From NCBI RefSeq assembly GCF_900580865.1, contig NZ_UTBZ01000040.1, positions 62,001 through 126,000 of the forward strand: a DNA stretch of 64,000 bases, read 5' to 3'. The position numbers and the translations under genes were made by a program. Shown one piece after another: positions 18,966 to 28,639 of the stretch (position 1 is the stretch's first letter; every line of letters begins with the position of its first letter). Source of the stretch: Pseudomonas viridiflava. Lineage in GTDB: Bacteria > Pseudomonadota > Gammaproteobacteria > Pseudomonadales > Pseudomonadaceae. The notes below the pieces were generated by a model. The model saw nothing but the letters and a program-made list of their open reading frames with translations, was not told where the DNA came from and ran no database searches.

Positions 18966-19055
18966 TGTGGGAGCGAGCCTGCTCGCGAAGGCGCAGTGTC
19001 ATTCAGCACATCATTGTCTGATACGACGCTTTCGCGAGCAGGCTCGCTCCCACAG
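18966..19055. repeat. REP inverted pair (GTGGGAGCGAGC family)
   Basis: Arms 18966-18990 and 19030-19055 face each other. The internal spacer contains GTGTCATTCAG, shared in part with the pairs at 25095 and 29334. Confidence 0.9.
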
Positions 19056-19084
19056 TTGGTTTGTGTTGAAGCGAGAGGACGGGG

Positions 19085-20074
19085 TCAGGCAGAAATAATC
19101 CGGTTCTTGCCCTGTCGCTTGGCCTCATACATGGCCGCATCCGCGCGGGCGAACAGGCTGTCGAGACTGTCGTCTTCCCCGGTAAGGCTGGTCAGCCCCT
19201 GGCTCACGGTGATGCCAAACGTCTGCCCGTCATGGCTGAAACTCAACCGCTGAATCTCCTGCTGCAGCCGCTCGGCCACCTGCATGGCCATGTCCGGTGC
19301 GCACCCTGGAAACACCGCTGCAAATTCTTCCCCGCCAATGCGTCCGAACAGATCCCCTCGACGTAACGACCCACGTCCACATTCGGCAATCCGCTGTAGC
19401 ACGTTGTCGCCCTCCGGATGGCCGTAGGTGTCGTTGATCACTTTGAAGTCATCGATATCCAGCAGCAAAAACGCCATCTGCGAACCATGCACACGTGCCT
19501 CTTCGAACTCGCGGTTGGCGCATTCGAAGAAGTGGCGGCGATTGCTGCTTTGCGTCAGTACGTCGGTGGTCGCCAAACGATGCAGTTCGGTTTCCATCTG
19601 CTTCTTGTCAGTGATGTCTTCGGCAATGCCGACGATGATTACCGGTTGCCCCGGTTCGTCCTGACGGTTGATGAAACACTTGTCGCTGAGCCAGCGCACC
19701 TGACCGTCGGCGGCGATGATGCGGTATTCGCGATCTTCCACCGCACCTTTGTGCAGCACTTCGGCAAGGCTGCGTTCGGCGTATTCCAGGTCGTCGGGGT
19801 AGATGCTGTCGCGCCATTGGTTGTAGTCGGCGAGCAGGAGGCCGGCGGAGCGACCGAAAATCCGTTCGTAGGCGGGGCTGACGTACAGCACCTGACGGGT
19901 TTCCCAGTTGAAAGCCCAGAGCACGGCGTTGACGCTGACCAGCAATGAGCTGAACAGCTGCTCGCGTTCGCTTAGCCGAGCGACTTCGCCTTGGGCGTGC
20001 ATCAAGGCCATGAGGGTTTGCGCGGCCTCGGGCCACTGCGGGAAGGATGAGTCTTTTTGATTGTTGTTGACCAT
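19085..20074 (-). CDS. PAS-GGDEF diguanylate cyclase
   Basis: This is a 329-residue enzyme predicted to make c-di-GMP from two GTP. A PAS sensor domain (about 45-155, ending with a PAC-like IIVGIAEDITDKKQ) is followed by a GGDEF domain (about 165-329). The active-site loop is GGEEF, a functional variant. The allosteric inhibition site RxxD is present (RRGD five residues before it), so product feedback is expected. There is no membrane segment, so it is cytoplasmic. The start at the ATG (20074) is chosen over an in-frame TTG five codons upstream; neither has a strong ribosome site. From memory it corresponds in position to a GGDEF gene near desA in P. aeruginosa. Confidence 0.9.
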   Translation of the reverse strand: MVNNNQKDSSFPQWPEAAQTLMALMHAQGEVARLSEREQLFSSLLVSVNAVLWAFNWETRQVLYVSPAYERIFGRSAGLLLADYNQWRDSIYPDDLEYAERSLAEVLHKGAVEDREYRIIAADGQVRWLSDKCFINRQDEPGQPVIIVGIAEDITDKKQMETELHRLATTDVLTQSSNRRHFFECANREFEEARVHGSQMAFLLLDIDDFKVINDTYGHPEGDNVLQRIAECGRGSLRRGDLFGRIGGEEFAAVFPGCAPDMAMQVAERLQQEIQRLSFSHDGQTFGITVSQGLTSLTGEDDSLDSLFARADAAMYEAKRQGKNRIISA

Positions 20075-20181
20075 CGGCACAGATCTCAAAGGACGTGCCG
20101 CAATTCGACAACGGCCACAGTACAGCCCGCCGGGATGGCGAAGTGTCTTTGAGATAGGCGATTTTTAGCGAAGTTCCGAAG

Positions 20182-20206
20182 GGTGCACCCGGGAGCCGGG
20201 TGCACC
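20182..20206 (-). terminator. Hairpin after desA
   Basis: GGTGCACCC and GGGTGCACC form a 9-bp stem with a 7-nt loop, 12 bp beyond the desA stop. It lacks a T tract, so termination is uncertain. Confidence 0.4.
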
Positions 20207-20217
20207 GATCAACGGTC

Positions 20218-21402
20218 TCAGACCGCCGCAGGACGCAGCGAGTAGGTTTTCAGCTGGTCAGCGAATTCGCGCAGGGACTGGATACCGCTGGCTTCGGCCT
20301 CGTGAATCCACTCTTTGATGGCGGCGAGCATGTCGTGGCCATTTGCGCTGGTCTTGACCCAGATCTGCTGCAGGGCCAGGCGTTTTTCGTAAATTACCTT
20401 CAACGCCTGACTGTGCTCGAGCATGGTCTGGATGCGCACGTGGTGACGATCTTCCAGCAGGCTGGTTTCCCGCGACAGCAGACGCTTGGCGCGGTGGAAC
20501 TGGTGGCGCACCGAATGATCGACCTTGGCCAGCTCTTGCTTGACCAGCGGACCGATCACCAATTTGCGGTACTGGGCCATGATCTGGAAGCGGTTGTTGA
20601 GGATGGCCATGGCGGTGTCCATGTCCAGACTGCCCTTGCCTTCGACACGGTGGGCGATCGGCGCGACACGCTGGACCTTGGCCAGACGCAGGAAGCAGAA
20701 GACTTTGATCCACGCCCAACCGAGGTCGAACTCCCACTTCTTCACCGACAGCTTGGCCGAGTTAGGGTAGGTGTGATGGTTGTTGTGCAGTTCTTCGCCG
20801 CCGATCAGGATGCCCCACGGCACCAGATTGGTCGCCGCGTCACGGCATTCGAAGTTGCGATAGCCAACGGCATGACCGAGACCGTTGATCACGCCAGCGG
20901 CCCACACCGGGATCCACATCATCTGTATCGCCCAGATGGTGATGCCGATGGTGCCGAACAGCAGCAGATCGATAACGCCCATGATTGCCACGCCCAGCAA
21001 CGGGTAGCGGCTGTAGACGTTGCGTTCGATCCAGTCTTCGGGGCAGTTCTTGCCGTAGATGCGCAGGGTTTCCGGGTTCTGCGCTTCGGCGCGATACAGC
21101 TCGGCACCGGTGCGCAGCACCGTCGACAAACCCTTGATGACCGGGCTGTGCGGGTCATCCTCGGTTTCGCATTTGGCGTGGTGTTTACGGTGGATGGCGG
21201 TCCACTCGCGGGTGTTCTGTGCCGTGGTCAGCCACAGCCAGAAACGGAAAAAATGCTTCAGTCCGGCATTCAGCTCCAGCGAGCGATGGGCCGAGTAGCG
21301 GTGCAGATAGACCGTGACGGCAACAATCGTCACGTGGGTCATCAGCAGGGTGACTGCGACCAGAGACCAGGCCGACAAGCCAAGAAAACCTTCGTACCAC
21401 AT
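20218..21402 (-). CDS. desA: DesA, delta-9 phospholipid acyl desaturase
   Basis: This integral-membrane di-iron desaturase introduces a cis double bond in acyl chains of membrane lipids. The three histidine boxes are HRYSAH, HRKHH and HNNHH. Two hydrophobic blocks lie at about 9-35 and 145-185. The 394 residues and the position (next to a PAS/GGDEF/EAL gene, close to sbp-cys) match P. aeruginosa DesA as I remember it. It is divergent from the GGDEF/EAL gene with 134 bp between them. A TTGACC..TATAAT-like element at 21505-21517 is probably part of the plus-strand promoter. Confidence 0.93.
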   Translation of the reverse strand: MWYEGFLGLSAWSLVAVTLLMTHVTIVAVTVYLHRYSAHRSLELNAGLKHFFRFWLWLTTAQNTREWTAIHRKHHAKCETEDDPHSPVIKGLSTVLRTGAELYRAEAQNPETLRIYGKNCPEDWIERNVYSRYPLLGVAIMGVIDLLLFGTIGITIWAIQMMWIPVWAAGVINGLGHAVGYRNFECRDAATNLVPWGILIGGEELHNNHHTYPNSAKLSVKKWEFDLGWAWIKVFCFLRLAKVQRVAPIAHRVEGKGSLDMDTAMAILNNRFQIMAQYRKLVIGPLVKQELAKVDHSVRHQFHRAKRLLSRETSLLEDRHHVRIQTMLEHSQALKVIYEKRLALQQIWVKTSANGHDMLAAIKEWIHEAEASGIQSLREFADQLKTYSLRPAAV

Positions 21403-21536
21403 AGGCTATAGGGCCCTCGATAAAGATAAAAACAGCCGTTGCATTATCACCAAGCACACAGATAAAACCAGTCGCCCTTTCAGATAAGAGTCGCTGAATG
21501 TTTCTTGACCTATAATTCCAACCTTTTTGTAGGGAC

Positions 21537-23468
21537 ATGGACAGCCGAATGCCTGCCACTTACCGCGATGCATTGCGTGCAGCGCTGCTCTATCTCGTGC
21601 TTGCCGCTGTCTGGCTGCAGGGTACTGATCATTTATTAAACAATTTCTTCGATAACTCCGTCGATCTTGCGCGATGGCAACTGATCAACGGTTACGTGTT
21701 TGCGGCGCTCAGCGCCGGGCTGATCTTTCTGGCGCGGGCGCGCTTGTGTGAGTTCCTCGGCATTGGTGCGCGATTGCGCGAGCGTCACGTCGATCGCGAA
21801 CGTCTGCGTCAGGCGGCTGCCGTGTTCGATTGCACCCGCGAAGGGGTGTTGGTCACCAACCACCAAGGGCTGATCGTGCACGTCAATCGCGCGTTCATCG
21901 AGATCACCGGTTATCAGCGCGAAGAAGTTATCGGACAGCAGCCGAGCCTGTTCAAGTCCGGTCATCATCCGCCGGGGTTCTATCAGGCGATGTTCGCCAC
22001 TCTGGAATCTCAGGGCGAGTGGAGCGGTGAAATCTGGAACCGTCGAAAAAGCGGTGAGATTTATCCACAGTGGCAGACCATTCGGGTCATTCACGATGAT
22101 CAGGGCCGGCTCAGCCATTACGTCGCGGTGTTTTCCGACATCAGTGCGATCAAGGATTCCGAGCATGAGCTCAAACACCTCGCACACCACGATCCACTGA
22201 CCGATCTGCCTAATCGTCTGCTGTTCAGCGATCGCGCCGAACAGGCGCTGGCTTCGGCGCAAAACCATAAGCGCGGCTGCGCACTGCTGATGCTCGATCT
22301 CGATCACTTCAAGATGATCAACGACAGCCTCGGCCATAACGTCGGCGATCGCTTGCTCAAGGCTGTGGCGGCGCGTTTGCAGGCGCTGTTCGGCCCCGGC
22401 ATTACCCTGGCGCGGCTCGGTGGTGACGAGTTCGCGGTGCTGGCGGAAAGTTGTCCACAGCTGGTGCAGGCAGCGGCGTTGGCGCAACGGATTCTCGATG
22501 CACTGAAGGAGCCGTTCAGCATTGATGGCAATCAGTTGTTCATCAACGCCAGCCTCGGCATCAGCCTGTTCCCCAGTGATGCGTTGAGCGCCGAGCAGCT
22601 GTTGCGCAATGCCGACGCGGCGCTGTTCAAGGCCAAGAGCAGCGGCCGCAACGGGTACGCCTTGTACACCGAAGAACTCACTGCTCACGCCCAGCAGCGC
22701 GTCGAAATCGCTTTCGAACTGCGCCGCGCGCTGGAACAGCAGGAATTGCGCGTCTACTACCAACCGGTGCATGACTTGAAGACCGGTCGCCTGATCGGCG
22801 TCGAAGCCTTGGTGCGCTGGCAGCATCCGCAGCGTGGTCTGGTGTCGCCGGCGGAATTCATCCCGATTGCCGAGCGCACCGGGCTGATTGCCGAAATCGA
22901 CGCGTGGGTGATGCAGCAGGCGTGTCGGCAGATGTGTGAATGGCAGCAGGCCGGGATGGTGCTGTCGTTTGTCGCGGTCAATGTTTCGTCGCGGTTGTTC
23001 GCCCGGCGCGAGTTGTACCAGCAGGTGGCGCAGGTGCTACACGACACTGGGCTGGATCCGGCGTATCTCGAACTGGAAGTCACCGAAAGCGCGGTGATGG
23101 ACGATCCGGAAGTGGCGCTGGAGCAGATGCATCGTCTGCGTGAGCTTGGCATTCGCCTGGCCATCGATGATTTCGGCACGGGTTACTCGTCGCTGCTGCG
23201 GCTCAAGCGCTTGCCGGTGCAGAAACTGAAGATCGATCAGGGTTTCGTCGCCGGGTTGCCGTGGGATGAGGATGACGCGGCAATTGTCCGGGTGATCATC
23301 GCGCTGGCCCGGAGCATGGGCATGCAGGTGCACGCCGAGGGTATCGAGCAGGTTGAGCAGGCGGCGTTTTTGCTGGAGCAGGAATGTGATCTGGGGCAGG
23401 GGTATTGGTTTGGGCGGCCGGTTCAAGCGCAGGAGATTGATTGGGCAAGAACGCCGGTGATTGGTTAA
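21537..23468 (+). CDS. Membrane PAS-GGDEF-EAL c-di-GMP turnover protein
   Basis: This is a 643-residue inner-membrane protein with two N-terminal TM helices (about 10-30 and 47-68), PAS/PAC (about 90-205), GGDEF (about 210-370) and EAL (about 385-635). The GGDEF loop is canonical (RLGGDEF), with no RxxD inhibitory site before it. The EAL domain keeps EAL in GVEALVRW, DDFGTGYSSL and KIDQGFV, so phosphodiesterase activity is likely and the GGDEF part may be catalytic or GTP-sensing. The first ATG (21537) sits only one base after AGGGA. The second ATG (21549) is about 13 bases away, so the exact start is open. Confidence 0.9.
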   Translation: MDSRMPATYRDALRAALLYLVLAAVWLQGTDHLLNNFFDNSVDLARWQLINGYVFAALSAGLIFLARARLCEFLGIGARLRERHVDRERLRQAAAVFDCTREGVLVTNHQGLIVHVNRAFIEITGYQREEVIGQQPSLFKSGHHPPGFYQAMFATLESQGEWSGEIWNRRKSGEIYPQWQTIRVIHDDQGRLSHYVAVFSDISAIKDSEHELKHLAHHDPLTDLPNRLLFSDRAEQALASAQNHKRGCALLMLDLDHFKMINDSLGHNVGDRLLKAVAARLQALFGPGITLARLGGDEFAVLAESCPQLVQAAALAQRILDALKEPFSIDGNQLFINASLGISLFPSDALSAEQLLRNADAALFKAKSSGRNGYALYTEELTAHAQQRVEIAFELRRALEQQELRVYYQPVHDLKTGRLIGVEALVRWQHPQRGLVSPAEFIPIAERTGLIAEIDAWVMQQACRQMCEWQQAGMVLSFVAVNVSSRLFARRELYQQVAQVLHDTGLDPAYLELEVTESAVMDDPEVALEQMHRLRELGIRLAIDDFGTGYSSLLRLKRLPVQKLKIDQGFVAGLPWDEDDAAIVRVIIALARSMGMQVHAEGIEQVEQAAFLLEQECDLGQGYWFGRPVQAQEIDWARTPVIG

Positions 23469-23486
23469 AAGATCAAAAGATCGTCC

Positions 23487-23556
23487 GATCGCGGCCCGAG
23501 CCTTCGGCAGCTCCTACACCGATCCCTGTAGGAGCTGCCGAAGGCTGCGATCTTTT
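23487..23556. repeat. REP inverted pair (GGAGCTGCCGAAGG family)
   Basis: Arms 23487-23518 and 23527-23556 are reverse complements. The first arm is slightly degenerate (GCGGCCCGAGCCTTCGG). Confidence 0.85.
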
Positions 23557-23613
23557 GCTCCACCAACGCGCAAACCCTTGCCCTGCCACATAATGTTTTT
23601 CAGTTATATAAAC

Positions 23614-23648
23614 ATTCTTAAATAGTCTTTTTAAGAATATCCGCGCCT
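23614..23648 (+). promoter_or_regulatory. Candidate sulfur-regulon operator upstream of oscA
   Basis: ATTCTTAAA (23614-23622) and TTTAAGAAT (23630-23638) form a perfect 9-bp inverted repeat with a 7-bp spacer in an AT-rich pocket of otherwise GC-rich DNA. It runs into GAATATCCGCGCC. That tail recurs upstream of the ats divergon, the TonB-dependent receptor and tonB. The start of oscA is 73 bp downstream. CysB is the obvious candidate regulator, but the sequence alone does not prove it. Confidence 0.5.
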
Positions 23649-23720
23649 CTCTTATATTGCTCCCACGCCGAACGCAGTGCCGCCCACTGCCAGGCAAATC
23701 CCATTCAAAGGAGCAGCACC

Positions 23721-23903
23721 ATGAGCGCATCCCTTCGCAGCGTTGACGGTCAGGACGAAAGCACCATCTTGCGTGAAATCCAGAGCGCCCTGCGCGATCT
23801 GCGTTTCGGCGCGGTGGAGATCACTGTGCACAACGCGCAGGTCGTGCAGATCGAACGCAAAGAGAAATTCCGTTTGCAGCAACCGGGCAAGCAACCGGGC
23901 TGA
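23721..23903 (+). CDS. oscA: OscA, small sulfur-starvation protein (DUF2292/YezD-like)
   Basis: This 60-residue protein of the DUF2292 family matches pseudomonad OscA, described as needed for growth on organosulfur compounds and linked to chromate resistance. The family core ILREIQSALRDLRFGAVEITVHNAQVVQIERKEKFRL is recognisable. The C-terminal QQPGKQPG is a short tail. It starts with an ATG after AAAGGAGCAGCACC. It lies just before sbp-cysTWA and under the operator-like inverted repeat, which fits co-regulation with sulfate uptake. Its biochemical role is unknown. A REP pair begins inside its stop codon. Confidence 0.88.
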   Translation: MSASLRSVDGQDESTILREIQSALRDLRFGAVEITVHNAQVVQIERKEKFRLQQPGKQPG

Positions 23904-23970
23904 AAGATCGCAGCCTGCGGCAGCTCGTACGGGGGGCTGTGTGTAGGAGCTGCCGCAGGCTGCGATCTTT
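23903..23970. repeat. REP inverted pair (GGAGCTGCCGCAGG variant)
   Basis: Arms 23903-23930 and 23943-23970 form a long hairpin between oscA and sbp. It may reduce read-through or stabilise the oscA transcript. Confidence 0.85.
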
Positions 23971-24037
23971 GAACCGGCAACACGATTTCCGAAATACATA
24001 AGAAAAAGCCACCACCAGAATTCCAGGAGCTTTCACC

Positions 24038-25051
24038 ATGTCGTCGATTCGCCGTTACGCTTTGGCCGCCCTGGCCAGTGCTGTGTTTGCCGGTTCCGCA
24101 GTTGCCAAGGACTACGAACTGCTCAACGTGTCGTATGACCCGACGCGCGAGCTGTATCAGGACTACAACGCTGAATTCATCAAGTTCTGGCAGAAAGACC
24201 ACGCCGGCGACACCGTGAAAATCCAGCAATCCCACGGTGGTTCGGGCAAGCAGGGCCGTGCGGTGATCGACGGTCTGCGCGCTGACGTCGTGACCCTGGC
24301 CCTGGCCGGTGACATCGACGAAATCGCCAAACTCGGCAAGACCCTGCCGGCCGACTGGCAGAAGCGTCTGCCGGAAGCGAGCACGCCGTACACCTCGACC
24401 ATCGTCTTCCTGGTGCGCAAAGGCAACCCGAAAGGCATCAAGGACTGGGGCGATCTGGTCAAGAACGACGTCTCGGTGATCACGCCGAACCCGAAAACCT
24501 CCGGCGGCGCCCGCTGGAACTTCCTCGCCGCTTGGGCCTATGGCCTGAAAGCCAACGGCGGTGACGAAGCCAAAGCCAAAGAATACGTACAGACTCTGTT
24601 CAAGCACGTGCCAGTGCTGGACACCGGTGCACGCGGTTCGACCATTACTTTCGTCAACAACGGGCAGGGTGACGTGTTGCTGGCCTGGGAAAACGAAGCG
24701 TTCCTGGCGCTGAAAGAAGATGGCGGCGCCGACAAGTTCGACATCGTTGTGCCTTCGCTGTCGATCCTCGCCGAGCCGCCAGTGGCCGTGGTCGACAAGA
24801 ACGCCGAGAAGAAAGGCAACGAGCAGATCGCCGAAGCCTACCTGAAGCACCTGTACAGCCCGGCCGGTCAGGAAATCGCGGCGAAGAACTTCTACCGTCC
24901 GCGTGACAAGGACGTAGCTGCCAAGTACGCCCAGCAGTTCCCGAAACTGGACCTGGTGACCATCGACAAGGACTTCGGCGGCTGGAAAACCGCGCAACCG
25001 AAATTCTTCAACGACGGTGGCGTGTTCGACCAGATTTATCAGGCGCAGTAA
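24038..25051 (+). CDS. sbp: Sbp, periplasmic sulfate-binding protein
   Basis: This is a 337-residue sulfate/thiosulfate ABC solute-binding protein. The signal peptide (about residues 1-23, ending AVA before [15 protein letters not shown]) is clear. Family signatures include [18 protein letters not shown] (oxyanion-binding Ser/Gly loop), [12 protein letters not shown] and [21 protein letters not shown] lies 8 nt before the ATG. It delivers sulfate to CysT/CysW/CysA encoded downstream, with a REP pair separating sbp from cysT. Expression is expected under sulfate limitation. Confidence 0.96.
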   Translation: MSSIRRYALAALASAVFAGSAVAKDYELLNVSYDPTRELYQDYNAEFIKFWQKDHAGDTVKIQQSHGGSGKQGRAVIDGLRADVVTLALAGDIDEIAKLGKTLPADWQKRLPEASTPYTSTIVFLVRKGNPKGIKDWGDLVKNDVSVITPNPKTSGGARWNFLAAWAYGLKANGGDEAKAKEYVQTLFKHVPVLDTGARGSTITFVNNGQGDVLLAWENEAFLALKEDGGADKFDIVVPSLSILAEPPVAVVDKNAEKKGNEQIAEAYLKHLYSPAGQEIAAKNFYRPRDKDVAAKYAQQFPKLDLVTIDKDFGGWKTAQPKFFNDGGVFDQIYQAQ

Positions 25052-25094
25052 TCTGACTTCAGCCACACATCAAGCCTGAAGCCAGGCGCGGAAA

Positions 25095-25185
25095 ATGTGG
25101 GAGCGAGCTTGCTCGCGAAAGCGCAGTGTCAGACGACGTAGAGTTGACTGATACTCCCTCTTCGCGAGCAAGCTCGCTCCCACAT
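25095..25185. repeat. REP inverted pair (GTGGGAGCGAGCTTGC variant)
   Basis: Arms 25096-25119 and 25159-25185 carry GAGCTTGCTC in place of GAGCCTGCTC in both arms, a compensatory pair of changes. It sits between sbp and cysT. Confidence 0.9.
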
Positions 25186-25225
25186 TGGTGCGTTCAGCGG
25201 ATCGCTTTTTTAACCAAGGACTTTT

Positions 25226-26044
25226 ATGTCGCGTCGTATCTCCCCCGTCATACCCGGCTTCGGGCTGACGCTGGGCTACACCTTGGTGTACCTCAGCCTG
25301 ATTGTGCTTATCCCGCTGGCGGCGATGTTCGTCCACGCCGCGCAACTCACCTGGGATCAGTTCTGGACGATCATTTCCGCACCACGGGTGCTGGCCGCGT
25401 TGAAGCTGAGCTTCGGCACCGCGCTGTGTGCCGCGATCATCAACGGCATCATCGGCACGCTGCTCGCTTGGGTGCTGGTGCGCTACACCTTCCCGGGGCG
25501 CAAGGTGATCGACGCGATGATCGATCTGCCGTTCGCCCTGCCGACAGCGGTGGCCGGTATTGCGCTGACTGCGTTGTACGCGCCGGCTGGACTGGTCGGC
25601 CAGTTCGCCGCTGACCTCGGTTTCAAGATTGCCTATACCCCGCTGGGTATCACCCTCGCGTTGACCTTCGTCACCCTACCGTTCGTGGTGCGCACGGTGC
25701 AACCGGTGCTGGCCGACATTCCCCGTGAAGTCGAAGAAGCTGCCGCCTGCCTTGGTGCGAAACCCTTGCAGGTGTTCCGCCACATCCTCGTTCCCGCGTT
25801 GTTGCCCGCCTGGCTGACCGGTTTTGCCCTGGCGTTCGCGCGTGGCGTCGGTGAGTACGGTTCGGTGATTTTCATCGCCGGCAACATGCCGATGAAAACC
25901 GAGATTCTGCCGTTGCTGATCATGGTCAAACTCGACCAATACGATTACACCGGCGCTACCGCCATCGGCGTGCTGATGCTGGTGGTTTCCTTCGTCCTGT
26001 TGCTGCTGATCAACTTGCTGCAGCGGCGTATCGAAACCCCATAA
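25226..26044 (+). CDS. cysT: CysT, sulfate ABC transporter permease
   Basis: This 272-residue inner-membrane permease with about six TM helices is one of the two channel subunits for sulfate import. The EAA loop that contacts CysA is visible (EEAAACLGAKPLQVFRHILVPAL). The N-terminal PVIPGFGLTLGYTLVYLSLIVLIPL is the typical first helix. AAGGA precedes the ATG. cysW starts 12 bp after its stop. Confidence 0.95.
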   Translation: MSRRISPVIPGFGLTLGYTLVYLSLIVLIPLAAMFVHAAQLTWDQFWTIISAPRVLAALKLSFGTALCAAIINGIIGTLLAWVLVRYTFPGRKVIDAMIDLPFALPTAVAGIALTALYAPAGLVGQFAADLGFKIAYTPLGITLALTFVTLPFVVRTVQPVLADIPREVEEAAACLGAKPLQVFRHILVPALLPAWLTGFALAFARGVGEYGSVIFIAGNMPMKTEILPLLIMVKLDQYDYTGATAIGVLMLVVSFVLLLLINLLQRRIETP

Positions 26045-26056
26045 GGAGGCGCGAAC

Positions 26057-26929
26057 ATGTCCCAATCGTCTATTGCGGCCGCCTCTTCGGCCAACGCTGC
26101 ACGCCGTGGCAGTGCCACTTCGCGCAGAATCCTGATCGGCCTTGGCTGGCTGGTGTTTTTCCTGTTTCTGCTGCTGCCGTTGTTCATCGTGGTATCGCAG
26201 GGTTTGAAGAATGGCCTGGGTGCATTCTTCACCGCGATCTTTGAACCGGATGCGCTGTCGGCGCTGAAACTCACCGTGTTCGCCGTGTTGATTTCGGTGC
26301 CGTTGAACCTGGTGTTCGGCGTCAGCGCCGCGTGGTGCGTGAGCAAGTACTCGTTCCGTGGCAAGAGCATGCTGGTGACGCTGATTGACCTGCCGTTCTC
26401 GGTGTCGCCGGTAATCGCCGGTCTGGTCTACGTGCTGATGTTCGGCGCGCAAGGCCTGTTCGGGCCGTGGTTGCAGGATCACGACATCCAGATCGTCTTC
26501 GCCTTGCCGGGCATCGTACTGGCGACGATCTTCGTCACCGTGCCGTTCGTGGCCCGTGAGCTGATCCCGCTGATGCAGGAACAAGGCACACAGGAAGAGG
26601 AAGCCGCGCGCCTGCTCGGTGCCAATGGCTGGCAGATGTTCTGGCATGTCACCGTCCCCAATATCAAATGGGGCCTGATCTATGGCGTGGTGCTGTGTAC
26701 CGCGCGGGCCATGGGTGAGTTCGGTGCGGTGTCGGTGGTTTCCGGGCACATTCGCGGGGTGACCAACACCTTGCCGCTGCACGTCGAGATCCTCTACAAC
26801 GAATACAACCACGTGGCCGCGTTCGCCGTGGCTAGCCTGTTGCTGATCCTGGCGCTCTTCATCCTGCTGCTCAAGCAGTGGAGCGAAAACCGTATCAACC
26901 GCCTGCGCGCCAGCGCCGCGGAGGAATAA
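26057..26929 (+). CDS. cysW: CysW, sulfate ABC transporter permease
   Basis: This is the second channel subunit, 290 residues with about six TM helices. The EAA loop reads [24 protein letters not shown]. The first 25 residues are Ala/Ser rich and cytoplasmic. It has a good AAGGAGGCG ribosome site, is co-transcribed with cysT, and is followed by cysA after 3 bp. Confidence 0.95.
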   Translation: MSQSSIAAASSANAARRGSATSRRILIGLGWLVFFLFLLLPLFIVVSQGLKNGLGAFFTAIFEPDALSALKLTVFAVLISVPLNLVFGVSAAWCVSKYSFRGKSMLVTLIDLPFSVSPVIAGLVYVLMFGAQGLFGPWLQDHDIQIVFALPGIVLATIFVTVPFVARELIPLMQEQGTQEEEAARLLGANGWQMFWHVTVPNIKWGLIYGVVLCTARAMGEFGAVSVVSGHIRGVTNTLPLHVEILYNEYNHVAAFAVASLLLILALFILLLKQWSENRINRLRASAAEE

Positions 26930-26932
26930 TTC

Positions 26933-27922
26933 ATGTCGATCGAAGTGCGTAACGTCAGCAAGAATTTCAATGCGTTCAAGGCGCTGGACAACATCAGCCT
27001 GGACATCCACAGCGGTGAGCTGGTCGCGCTGCTCGGCCCGTCGGGCTGCGGCAAGACCACGTTGCTGCGGATTATCGCCGGCCTGGAAACCCCGGATCAG
27101 GGCAACATCGTCTTCCACGGCGAAGACGTCTCCGGCCACGATGTGCGTGATCGCAACGTCGGTTTCGTGTTCCAGCACTACGCTTTGTTCCGCCACATGA
27201 CCGTGTTCGACAACGTCGCCTTCGGCCTGCGTATGAAGCCGAAAAACCAGCGTCCGAGCGAAAGCCAGATCGCGACCAAGGTTCACGAACTGCTGAACAT
27301 GGTGCAGCTGGATTGGTTGTCAGATCGTTATCCGGAGCAGTTGTCCGGCGGTCAGCGTCAGCGTATTGCTTTGGCCCGCGCACTGGCGGTGGAGCCTAAA
27401 GTGCTGCTGCTCGATGAGCCCTTCGGCGCCCTCGATGCCAAGGTGCGTAAGGAACTGCGCCGCTGGTTGGCGCGCCTGCACGAAGACATCAACCTGACCT
27501 CGGTTTTTGTAACCCACGACCAGGAAGAGGCGATGGAAGTCGCCGACCGTATCGTGGTGATGAACAAGGGTGTGATCGAGCAGATCGGCTCACCGGGCGA
27601 TGTCTACGAAAACCCGGCCAGCGATTTTGTTTATCACTTCCTCGGCGATTCGAACCGCTTGCTGTTGAGCGACGACAACCACGTGCTGTTCCGCCCGCAC
27701 GAAGTGTCGTTGTCCAGGCATGAGCTGGAAGATCACCATGCGGCTGAGGTGCGTGATATCCGGCCGTTGGGCGCGACCACGCGGGTGACGTTGAAGGTGG
27801 AAGGGCAGACTGATCTGATCGAGGCCGAAGTGGTGAAAGACCATGACAGCCTGATCGGGCTGGCCAAGGGTGAAACCCTGTTCTTCAAACCCAAGGTCTG
27901 GCAGAAAGTCGCCAGCCTTTAA
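26933..27922 (+). CDS. cysA: CysA, sulfate ABC transporter ATPase
   Basis: This 329-residue ATP-binding subunit powers sulfate/thiosulfate import. It has Walker [10 protein letters not shown] (about 36-44), signature LSGGQRQR, Walker [13 protein letters not shown], and the H-loop [14 protein letters not shown]-terminal regulatory/TOBE-like region (about 235-329) is present. It closes the sbp-cysTWA operon. A REP pair begins 9 bp after the stop. Confidence 0.96.
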   Translation: MSIEVRNVSKNFNAFKALDNISLDIHSGELVALLGPSGCGKTTLLRIIAGLETPDQGNIVFHGEDVSGHDVRDRNVGFVFQHYALFRHMTVFDNVAFGLRMKPKNQRPSESQIATKVHELLNMVQLDWLSDRYPEQLSGGQRQRIALARALAVEPKVLLLDEPFGALDAKVRKELRRWLARLHEDINLTSVFVTHDQEEAMEVADRIVVMNKGVIEQIGSPGDVYENPASDFVYHFLGDSNRLLLSDDNHVLFRPHEVSLSRHELEDHHAAEVRDIRPLGATTRVTLKVEGQTDLIEAEVVKDHDSLIGLAKGETLFFKPKVWQKVASL

Positions 27923-27930
27923 GATCAAAA

Positions 27931-28027
27931 GCTTCGCGAGCAGGCTCGCTCCCACAGGAATTTTGGTTGTTCACAAATTTTGTGTTCACCACCCATCCAC
28001 TGTGGGAGCGAGCCTGCTCGCGAAAGC
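27931..28027. repeat. REP inverted pair (GTGGGAGCGAGC family)
   Basis: Arms 27931-27957 and 28000-28027. The spacer (GTGTTCACCACCCATCCA) resembles those of the pairs at 40487 and 44541. It lies between convergent cysA and the Mpo1-like gene. Confidence 0.9.
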
Positions 28028-28030
28028 TAT

Positions 28031-28555
28031 TCAGACAGCTGCACGATTCGGATTGACCCGCACTACCCCCGCCCGCGCCTCGATCTGCTCTTTCAATTCA
28101 TGCCGCATCCCCAGCATGAACGCCAACTCGGCGACGACAAACAACGGCCCGACAATCAGCCCCGACACATCATCGACAAACGCCGGTTTGCGCCCTTCAT
28201 AGTGATGCCCGACAAACTGGATCACCCAGCCCACCACAAACATCGCCAGACCACTGCTTAGCCAGACCATCGTGCTCTGCTGCGCCAATACATGCCCGGC
28301 CCAGACCGACAGGCCCATCAGCACCGTCATCAACACCCCAAGCTTCACTTCCAGACGCAGGTAAAACCACGCCGAAGCCAGCGCCACGATAACGGCTGGA
28401 GATATCCACAACCCGCCCAGCGACCATTCCGGACGCGACAACAACACCGCCACGGCCACCACAATCAGCGGAATGCCGATAAAGTGGCTGGCGATATTGC
28501 GCGGATCACGGTGGTAGGCGGCGTATTGACTGAGATGGTCGACGAGGCTTTTCAT
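28031..28555 (-). CDS. Mpo1-like (DUF962) membrane protein
   Basis: This 174-residue protein of the DUF962/YGL010w family has four hydrophobic helices. The family's histidines are in HRDPRNIASHFIGIPL (about 15-30) and QFVGHHYEGRKPAF. Yeast Mpo1 is an Fe(II)-dependent dioxygenase in 2-hydroxy fatty acid alpha-oxidation, so a lipid-related oxidation role is possible but not shown for bacteria. The ATG at 28555 has GGAGGA upstream, so the 30 extra codons in the open frame are not coding. It diverges from the Crp-like regulator with 84 bp between starts. Confidence 0.85.
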   Translation of the reverse strand: MKSLVDHLSQYAAYHRDPRNIASHFIGIPLIVVAVAVLLSRPEWSLGGLWISPAVIVALASAWFYLRLEVKLGVLMTVLMGLSVWAGHVLAQQSTMVWLSSGLAMFVVGWVIQFVGHHYEGRKPAFVDDVSGLIVGPLFVVAELAFMLGMRHELKEQIEARAGVVRVNPNRAAV

Positions 28556-28639
28556 TGTTGTTCCTCCGGTAGGGTTGATCGCATCATCCCTCGGGATCAG
28601 AGTTCGCTCTGTCAGGCAGGCGACAATCCAGGAGTGTTT

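Noticed and set aside
20200..21411. 403-codon plus-strand frame
   Set aside because: It is antisense to desA, which has all three histidine boxes; the plus-strand product is compositionally odd.
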